From the NCBI GenBank assembly GCA_937928175.1, contig CALFVP010000032.1, positions 1 through 7,756 on the forward strand: DNA of 7,756 nucleotides, written 5' to 3'. Below the pieces are notes generated by a model that did no database searches, had not been told where the DNA came from, and saw nothing but the letters and a program-made list of their open reading frames with translations. Below are positions 1 to 4,629 of the stretch, in pieces (the first letter of the stretch is position 1; each line of letters opens with the position of its first letter). This DNA is from an uncultured bacterium. GTDB lineage: Bacteria; Spirochaetota; Brevinematia; DTOW01. A program made the translations under genes and the position numbers.

Positions 1-1
1 T

Positions 2-820
2 AAAAAACTTGATCCTCAAACTCCCGTTGCAGTAATTTCAAACGTATCTAAATTGAACCAAAAAATAATAATATCTTCATTAAGTAAATTACCAGATGAA
101 AAAAATATAACCCCACCTTCAATTTTTATTATTGGGCAAGTCGTTGAATACCAAAAAGAACTAAACTGTTACAAAAACCAAAAGAAAATACTTTTTACAG
201 GAATTTCAGAAGAAAGATTTTTCGAAGAAGGTATAATATTTCATCTTCCAATGGTAAGAATTGTACCACTAGAAGATTATTCAAACCTTAAGGAATATAT
301 AAAAAGAGTAATAATGGGAGAATTCGAATGGGTCATATTCTGTAGTAGATACGGCGTTATTTACTTTTTTTCAAACCTTTTCGAAATTGGATTTGATAGC
401 AGAAGTTTAAAAAACGTCAAAATTGCAGCTATAGGTACATCAACAGCAAACACCCTAAAAAGCTACGGCATAGTCCCAGAAATAGTACCAAAAAAAGAAT
501 GCTCCGAAGGACTACTAGAAGAGTTTAGAAATGTTAAAAAAGGTAAAATATTTATGCCAAGATCGGATCTCTCGGACAAAGGACTAGGTAAAGGATTCTC
601 TGAAATGGGATTTGAAGTTGAAGAATGTATAGCTTACAAAAACATCATGCCTGAAAACCTACCAGATCTGGATTTCTCGCTAATAGATGAAATAATTTTT
701 ACATCTCCTTCAACGGTAAGAAATTTTATAAAAAGGTATGGAAAGATACCAAACGTAAAAATTAGATGCATAGGACCTAAAACCGAAACAGAACTAAAAA
801 AATTTATGACAAATACTTAA
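2..820 (+). CDS. cobA-hemD: CobA-HemD fusion: uroporphyrinogen-III C-methyltransferase (C-terminal end) / uroporphyrinogen-III synthase, 5' partial
   Basis: The reading frame is open at the window's left edge (first full codon at 2, 272 residues visible). Residues 1 to about 57 match the end of SAM-dependent CobA/SUMT: a DPQTPVAVIS segment, then ITPPSIFIIGQVV, which is the family's final strand (PPaliviGeVV). HemD follows from about residue 58: KKILFTG at its start, FCSRYGVIYFF (usually TSxNGVxxFF), IAAIGTSTANTLKSYG, a GLLEEF segment, then IIFTSPSTVRNF and CIGPKTETEL near the end. HemD closes hydroxymethylbilane to uroporphyrinogen III; CobA methylates that product to precorrin-2, so the fusion joins consecutive steps. 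CobA-HemD fusions are known in clostridia and other bacteria. The HemD half is about 215 residues, shorter than the usual 240-260, mainly through a compact first strand-helix unit. The TTG at 53 is internal to CobA conserved sequence and is not a start. Identification is firm; the missing N-terminal CobA part is inferred. Confidence 0.93.
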   Translation, partial: KKLDPQTPVAVISNVSKLNQKIIISSLSKLPDEKNITPPSIFIIGQVVEYQKELNCYKNQKKILFTGISEERFFEEGIIFHLPMVRIVPLEDYSNLKEYIKRVIMGEFEWVIFCSRYGVIYFFSNLFEIGFDSRSLKNVKIAAIGTSTANTLKSYGIVPEIVPKKECSEGLLEEFRNVKKGKIFMPRSDLSDKGLGKGFSEMGFEVEECIAYKNIMPENLPDLDFSLIDEIIFTSPSTVRNFIKRYGKIPNVKIRCIGPKTETELKKFMTNT

Positions 821-835
821 CAATAAAAATAGTCT

Positions 836-863
836 TTGACTTTTTTAATTTATTTTTTAAATT
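836..863 (+). promoter_or_regulatory. Possible sigma-70-type promoter before the thioredoxin-like gene
   Basis: In the 62-bp gap after cobA-hemD, TTGACT (836-841) is followed after 16 bp by TAAATT (858-863). The -35 match is good and the -10 match is poor, and such AT-rich sequence gives chance matches. It would allow transcription of the thioredoxin-like gene and hemB independently of cobA-hemD. No terminator-like hairpin is seen in the same gap, so read-through from cobA-hemD is equally possible. Confidence 0.3.
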
Positions 864-871
864 ATTCTAAT

Positions 872-878
872 AAGGAGG
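872..878 (+). promoter_or_regulatory. Ribosome binding site of the thioredoxin-like gene
   Basis: AAGGAGG is a near-perfect Shine-Dalgarno sequence, 4 nt before the ATG at 883. It fixes the start of this gene and is one of the strongest ribosome binding sites in the window. Confidence 0.8.
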
Positions 879-882
879 TTTT

Positions 883-1434
883 ATGGCTGTTGAATCTAGA
901 AAAATAGAAATAAACAGTGTTATGAATAACTTTAACCTTAAGGATCCTTACGGTAAAACTTATTCATCAACAGATCTTATGGGAGATAAAGGATTACTAG
1001 TTGTATTTACTTGTAATCATTGTCCTTACGCTCAAGCTGTTTGGCCGAGGCTAATAAAATTATCAAAGGAAATAACACAAAAAGGAATAAACGTTGTTGC
1101 AATAAATTCAAACGCTCCTAATAAAGAATACATCGATGATTCGGTTGAAGAAATGAAAAAGAAAATAACCGAATGGGGTATTCCTTTTCCTTACTTAGTT
1201 GACGAAGATCAGAGTGTAGCAAAAGCTTACGGAGCTGAATGTACACCAGACATATACCTTCTTGACAAAAATATGAGGCTCTTTTATCACGGTAGATTTG
1301 ACGATAACTGGAAAAACATAAACGAAGTCAAAAAAGAAGATTTAAAAGAAGCTTGTTATCTTCTAATCGAAGGAAAAGAACCACCATCCGAACAGTACCC
1401 ATCCATGGGATGCTCAATAAAGTGGGTCTACTAA
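883..1434 (+). CDS. Thioredoxin-fold protein of the AhpC/TSA (PRX-like 1) type
   Basis: 183 residues with a thioredoxin fold and no signal peptide or membrane segment, so probably cytoplasmic. Visible landmarks: an N-terminal FNLKDPYGKTYSSTDL lid as in AhpC/TSA and TlpA-like proteins; the redox motif FTCNHCPYAQ with Cys44 and Cys47 (CxxC); a TPDIYLLD strand with the cis-Pro region, preceded by Cys120; and a C-terminal GCSIKW with Cys177. The combination CNHCPY ... CTPD ... GCSIKW is the signature of the PRX-like 1 subfamily, thought to be thiol oxidoreductases or peroxidases; the substrate is unknown. Start ATG 883 follows a strong ribosome binding site. hemB begins 6 nt after its stop, so the two are very likely co-transcribed. 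A role in protecting thiols of tetrapyrrole enzymes (HemB carries zinc-binding cysteines) or in sulfur redox chemistry is inference from position only. Confidence 0.85.
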   Translation: MAVESRKIEINSVMNNFNLKDPYGKTYSSTDLMGDKGLLVVFTCNHCPYAQAVWPRLIKLSKEITQKGINVVAINSNAPNKEYIDDSVEEMKKKITEWGIPFPYLVDEDQSVAKAYGAECTPDIYLLDKNMRLFYHGRFDDNWKNINEVKKEDLKEACYLLIEGKEPPSEQYPSMGCSIKWVY

Positions 1435-1440
1435 AAAACA

Positions 1441-2397
1441 ATGCTAAGAAGGTTAAGATTAACAAACAGTATTAGAGATTTAGTTAGCGAAGTTAACCTA
1501 AAACCTAGTAACTTCATAGCACCTTTTTTCGTAATCGAAGGTAATAACATAGTACAAGAAATCAAAAGTTTTCCAGGAGTATTTAGATACACTATCGATA
1601 AACTACTTTTGGAAATTAAAGAGATACTAAGTAAAGGAATAAAATCCGTACTGCTATTTGGTGTTATCGATGAAAAATTTAAAGACGATTTAGGTAGCTA
1701 TGCTTTATCCGAAGATAACGTAGTATGTAGAGCCATAAGAGAAATAAAAAATTCTTTTGATGACATAGTTGTTGCTGCTGATGTATGCGTATGTAATTAT
1801 ACTTCTCATGGACATTGTGGTATTGTAGTTAACGGTAAAGTTGACAATACAAAAACAATAGAGGTGCTTGGCAAAATTGCTTTGAACTATGCTAAAGCTG
1901 GAGCTGATATAGTTACTCCATCAGCTATGGCTGACTTTCAAGTTATGCAAATACGAAAAGTACTAGACGAAAACGGATTTAACGACAAAATTATAATGTC
2001 ATATTCTGCTAAGTACGCTTCAAGCTTTTATGGACCATTTAGAGATATAGCTAACTCTTCACCAAAATTTGGTGATAGAAAAACCTACCAGCTAGACTTT
2101 AGAAATATAAAGCAAGCTTTATCCGAAGTTGAAAAAGATATACAAGAAGGTGCAGATATAATTATGATTAAACCAGCTTTATCGTATTTAGACGTAATAA
2201 GGGAAGTAAAAAACAGGTACAATGTACCTATTGCAGCTTATAACGTTAGTGGAGAATACGCTATGGTAAAAATTTCAGCTAAAGAAGGAATAATAGACGA
2301 AAAATCAGTAGCTATTGAAATACTAACCTCAATAAAAAGAGCAGGAGCAGACATTATAATATCATACTGGGCTAAGGAAATTGCAGAACTCCTCTAA
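1441..2397 (+). CDS. hemB: Porphobilinogen synthase (5-aminolevulinate dehydratase)
   Basis: Condenses two 5-aminolevulinate molecules to porphobilinogen in the cytoplasm; normally an octamer. At 318 residues it is close to the usual 320-335. Family landmarks: RRLRLTNSIRDLVSE at the N-terminus; the zinc motif DVCVCNYTSHGHCG with Cys116, Cys118 and Cys126, marking the zinc-dependent type; MSYSAKYASSFYGPFRD with Schiff-base Lys191; IMIKPALSYLDVIR with the second Schiff-base Lys244; and YNVSGEYAM at 267-275. One deviation: the usual PSDMMDGRV motif reads PSAMADFQV (160-168), losing the first Asp, the second Met, the Gly and the Arg. ATG 1441 lies 6 nt after the preceding stop, with no strong Shine-Dalgarno, which suggests translational coupling. 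Its TAA overlaps the stop codon of the convergent hemA-hemC gene by 4 bp. Product assignment is secure. Confidence 0.96.
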   Translation: MLRRLRLTNSIRDLVSEVNLKPSNFIAPFFVIEGNNIVQEIKSFPGVFRYTIDKLLLEIKEILSKGIKSVLLFGVIDEKFKDDLGSYALSEDNVVCRAIREIKNSFDDIVVAADVCVCNYTSHGHCGIVVNGKVDNTKTIEVLGKIALNYAKAGADIVTPSAMADFQVMQIRKVLDENGFNDKIIMSYSAKYASSFYGPFRDIANSSPKFGDRKTYQLDFRNIKQALSEVEKDIQEGADIIMIKPALSYLDVIREVKNRYNVPIAAYNVSGEYAMVKISAKEGIIDEKSVAIEILTSIKRAGADIIISYWAKEIAELL

Positions 2398-4259
2398 ATA
2401 CCTAAAACCTTAACTAAAACTTCATCAATATTTTTAATGTTAGCACAATCTGGGACTTTTATAACTTTATCAGGTTTTCTGATAATACCCCTTCTTAAAG
2501 CTATAAATTTTTGCCAGTAGTAACGATTAACAAATTCAATAAGTTTACCTTCCATTTCTTCATTTTGAACTTCAAATACTATCTTTTTTCTAGTATCCAG
2601 TTTTAAAAGAAATAGGAACTTTTTTATATCTTCTTCTCTTATCTGTATTGCTAAAGATCCTTGAAGGTGATGAGGTACAAATACATCTTTAGGTAATATC
2701 TGGGATATTCTTTTTTCTAGTCCTAATCTTTTCAATGCTATAGTTGCCATCACTACCCCATCGTATTCACCACTATCAAGCTTAAAAAGTCTTTCTTCTA
2801 TGTTTCCCCTTATGCTTTTTATTATTAAGTCTGGGCGGACGTTTTTTACTTGCTCCATCCTCCTCCTACTCGATACACCTATAACACACCCAGACGGAAG
2901 TGTATATATAGAATACCCTTTTAAGTTCTCATTCAAAACAAGACAATCCGTATCATCCTCAGATTCTGTCAAAGCTACAGTCAATAACTTACTTTTATGC
3001 ACATCTGGCAAATCTTTAGCACTGTGAACAGCAATATCTATCTCACCACGTAACAATTTATCCTCTATAACATCAGTAAAAAAATCACTTCCCTCTATAG
3101 AATAAATAGGAGTTTCTTTATCTATATCACCAGTAGTATCAAAGTATACAACCTTAAACTTTACCCTAAGCGAAGGTACCTTGTTAAAAAGCTTCTCTAA
3201 AAATTCCTCAACTTGCCTCTTAGCTAAATTACTACCCCTACTACCAATAACTATATTCCTTTTCATAAGATCGCACTTAATACTCTCCATAAACTTCACA
3301 ACCTCTAAACCTATAAATTTCCTAGAAAGAATACTTAAAGATCTCTTCCTGCCTAAATTGTAATTACTAAGATTACATATATCATCTATATTGTAAACAA
3401 TTACATTTCTATACTTAAAACAAATATTAACATTTCTGGGCACACCCAAATCAAAAATAAACACAGGTGTTTCTAACACTGGTGTTTCTAACACCTTTAT
3501 AATGTTGTCATTTAGTATTCCTGGCGAGTTAGTTGAAGATACTATTACGTTGTAATTTTTTATTATTTTTTCTAGGTTTTCGAATACATCAAACTTTAAG
3601 TTAAACTTTTTTGAAATTTCTAAAGCTCTGTTAGGATGGCTTTTAGACACAACAGTTATATCTTTTGATAAACTTTTTAAGTAAGGTATGACATGTAAAG
3701 CAATATCACCGGTACCGATAATTAGTATTTTTGGATTCTGAATATTTTTAGAAATCTCTTTTTTTATTATACTTCCCAAAGATACATTTCCCATACTTAC
3801 AAAAAAGTTTTTTCTTACCTTACCAGCTACAAATAAAGCTCTTTGGAATAATTTATTCAAAAAGTACTTTGTTCTTTTTTTACCAAGAGCAAAGTAGTAA
3901 CTTTTCTTAACTTGATCATAAATTTGAGATTCACCAAATATTCTTGAATCAAGACCACTAGCAACAGAAAATATATGCCTTACAGCATCTTCACCAGTAA
4001 GAAAATAAAAAAACTTCCTATCACTAGGAAGAACATTGAGAGAAAAAAATAACATATCTCTAAGCTTTACAGACTCTAAACTACTTTTCACACTCTTGTA
4101 ACCGTATACCTCAAAACGATTACAAGTTGATAATACAACAGATTCATCAAGAAAACATAACTTATCGTAATAAGCATCAATCGACTTACGAGCTACACAA
4201 TACCTCTCCCTTACATCTACAGAAGCATTTTTATGGTTTATTCCAAAAACAAAATACAT
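2394..4259 (-). CDS. hemA-hemC: HemA-HemC fusion: glutamyl-tRNA reductase / hydroxymethylbilane synthase (porphobilinogen deaminase)
   Basis: One uninterrupted frame of 621 residues. HemA (1 to about 326): FGINHKNASVDVRER, LSTCNRFEVY with catalytic Cys46, GLDSRIFGESQI, NADPH-binding IIGTGD (181-186) and FDLGVPRN. After IDDICNL only one long helix (about 300-326) remains, so most of the C-terminal dimerisation domain is missing. HemC (from about 334): IGSRGSNLAKRQ with Arg341, DTTGDID, IAVHSAKDLPD with Lys415 and catalytic Asp416, SSRRR (Arg466/467), RGNIEERL (Arg484/490). Motif PAxGQGA becomes PHHLQGS (529-535). Domain 3 (about 556-621) lacks the LEGGCQVPIG loop whose cysteine anchors the dipyrromethane cofactor. 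The HemC half is about 25 residues shorter than usual. HemA makes glutamate semialdehyde; HemC polymerises porphobilinogen. ATG 4259 is preferred because it opens the conserved HemA sequence, sits 4 nt after the tusA stop and has AAGG 9 nt upstream; a GTG at 4301 would overlap tusA. Confidence 0.93.
   Translation of the reverse strand: MYFVFGINHKNASVDVRERYCVARKSIDAYYDKLCFLDESVVLSTCNRFEVYGYKSVKSSLESVKLRDMLFFSLNVLPSDRKFFYFLTGEDAVRHIFSVASGLDSRIFGESQIYDQVKKSYYFALGKKRTKYFLNKLFQRALFVAGKVRKNFFVSMGNVSLGSIIKKEISKNIQNPKILIIGTGDIALHVIPYLKSLSKDITVVSKSHPNRALEISKKFNLKFDVFENLEKIIKNYNVIVSSTNSPGILNDNIIKVLETPVLETPVFIFDLGVPRNVNICFKYRNVIVYNIDDICNLSNYNLGRKRSLSILSRKFIGLEVVKFMESIKCDLMKRNIVIGSRGSNLAKRQVEEFLEKLFNKVPSLRVKFKVVYFDTTGDIDKETPIYSIEGSDFFTDVIEDKLLRGEIDIAVHSAKDLPDVHKSKLLTVALTESEDDTDCLVLNENLKGYSIYTLPSGCVIGVSSRRRMEQVKNVRPDLIIKSIRGNIEERLFKLDSGEYDGVVMATIALKRLGLEKRISQILPKDVFVPHHLQGSLAIQIREEDIKKFLFLLKLDTRKKIVFEVQNEEMEGKLIEFVNRYYWQKFIALRRGIIRKPDKVIKVPDCANIKNIDEVLVKVLGI
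3466..3495 (-). repeat. In-frame 15-bp tandem duplication of a palindromic unit inside the HemA part
   Basis: Two adjacent 15-bp units, 3466-3480 and 3481-3495, differ at one base. The second unit reads GGTGTTTCTAACACC on the + strand: 6-bp arms that pair perfectly around a 3-nt loop. On the coding strand the pair gives VLETPVLETPV (residues 256-266), a duplicated five-residue step just before the last strand of the NADPH-binding domain (FIFDLGVPRN). The frame is kept, so this looks like a tolerated local duplication. Confidence 0.85.
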
Positions 4260-4263
4260 ACCC

Positions 4264-4497
4264 CTAAACCTTTTTCCTAACAACAACCCTAAAACTCTCA
4301 CCCACTCTCTCTATACTCAAAATTTCATGCCCATCTTGCTCCAAACTCTTAGGTACATTACTTATAGGTTCACCATCATCCAGTATCACCTCTAACACAC
4401 TACCAACCTCCATCTCACTAAGCTTAATCTTAGCTCTAACATAATTAAAAGGGCATTTAACCCCCCTCAAATCTAAAACTTCCCCCAAATACTCCAC
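4264..4497 (-). CDS. tusA: TusA/SirA-family sulfur carrier protein
   Basis: 77 residues, the usual TusA length. The hallmark motif LDLRGVKCPFNYVRAKIKL carries the persulfide-bearing Cys15 followed by Pro16. It is followed by the expected DD-GEPISNVPKSLEQDGHEI segment (helix 2 region) and a final strand ending VVVRKKV. TusA proteins pass sulfane sulfur between enzymes, for tRNA 2-thiolation in E. coli or for dissimilatory sulfur metabolism in sulfur bacteria. The start is GTG at 4497, supported by a GGAGG-type ribosome binding site 6 nt upstream. hemA-hemC starts 4 nt after its TAG stop, so the two form an operon. Beside a divergent sulfite/nitrite reductase, a role in sulfur handling is more likely than tRNA modification, but that is inference. 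Only one such protein is seen, with no DsrE or rhodanese partner in the window. Confidence 0.93.
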   Translation of the reverse strand: MEYLGEVLDLRGVKCPFNYVRAKIKLSEMEVGSVLEVILDDGEPISNVPKSLEQDGHEILSIERVGESFRVVVRKKV

Positions 4498-4503
4498 TTT
4501 ATA

Positions 4504-4511
4504 CCCTCCTC
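4504..4511 (-). promoter_or_regulatory. Ribosome binding site of tusA
   Basis: On the - strand this reads GAGGAGGG, an excellent Shine-Dalgarno sequence 6 nt before the GTG at 4497. It decides the non-ATG start of tusA. Confidence 0.8.
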
Positions 4512-4525
4512 ATTCTTAAATAAAA

Positions 4526-4555
4526 ATTTTACAAAATCATATTTTAAATTATCAA
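4526..4555 (-). promoter_or_regulatory. Possible promoter for tusA/hemA-hemC
   Basis: Read on the - strand, TTGATA (4555-4550) is followed after 18 bp by TAAAAT (4531-4526), about 30 bp upstream of the tusA start. The spacer is slightly long, and the region is so AT-rich that chance matches are common. It would transcribe tusA and hemA-hemC divergently from the reductase. Confidence 0.35.
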
Positions 4556-4578
4556 GTTTTTTACTTTTAAAAAAGTTG
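4553..4578. promoter_or_regulatory. Imperfect palindrome in the divergent intergenic region (candidate operator)
   Basis: Ten-base arms CAAGTTTTTT (4553-4562) and AAAAAAGTTG (4569-4578) pair at 9 of 10 positions around ACTTTT. A second, mutually exclusive pairing exists between ACTTTT (4563-4568) and AAAAGT (4571-4576). The element lies between the two predicted divergent promoters and touches the -35 boxes of both, where a repressor could control both operons. The arms are mostly A/T runs, so this may be only composition. Confidence 0.3.
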
Positions 4579-4603
4579 AAAATATAAAATAATTTCCTAT
4601 AAA
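4576..4603 (+). promoter_or_regulatory. Predicted sigma-70-type promoter of the sulfite/nitrite reductase operon
   Basis: TTGAAA (4576-4581) and TATAAA (4598-4603) are separated by 16 bp, close to the consensus for a housekeeping sigma factor. Transcription would start near 4610, leaving a leader of only about 20 nt before the ATG at 4630, so there is no room for a riboswitch or leader attenuator. This is the best promoter candidate in the window. Confidence 0.6.
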
Positions 4604-4619
4604 ATTTTTGCTAAACTTT

Positions 4620-4624
4620 GGAGG
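4620..4624 (+). promoter_or_regulatory. Ribosome binding site of the sulfite/nitrite reductase
   Basis: GGAGG lies 5 nt before the ATG at 4630. It overlaps the upstream in-frame TTG at 4618, which rules out that TTG as the start. Confidence 0.8.
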
Positions 4625-4629
4625 TTTTT

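Noticed and set aside
53..820. HemD as a separate gene starting at the TTG at 53
   Set aside because: Conserved CobA sequence (DPQTPVAVIS) continues in frame upstream of the TTG to the window edge, no Shine-Dalgarno is present, and the sequence after it is still CobA, not HemD.
821..882. Terminator or small RNA in the gap after cobA-hemD
   Set aside because: There are T-runs, but no GC-containing stem precedes them; only a weak promoter candidate and a ribosome binding site can be supported.
2394..2620. A frameshift as the cause of the missing HemC cysteine loop
   Set aside because: Neither of the other - strand frames encodes a GGCxxP-like loop, and the domain-3 pattern after it (ALRRGIIRKPDKVI) continues in the same frame, so an in-frame deletion or divergence fits better.
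2800..3363. Short + strand open frames at 2800-3027 and 3181-3363
   Set aside because: Both lie antisense to the well-conserved HemC sequence, have no ribosome binding site and resemble no family.
4257..4301. GTG at 4301 as the start of hemA-hemC
   Set aside because: It would add 14 residues unlike HemA and overlap tusA by 38 bp. ATG at 4259 begins exactly at the conserved HemA N-terminus with a 4-nt spacing to the tusA stop.
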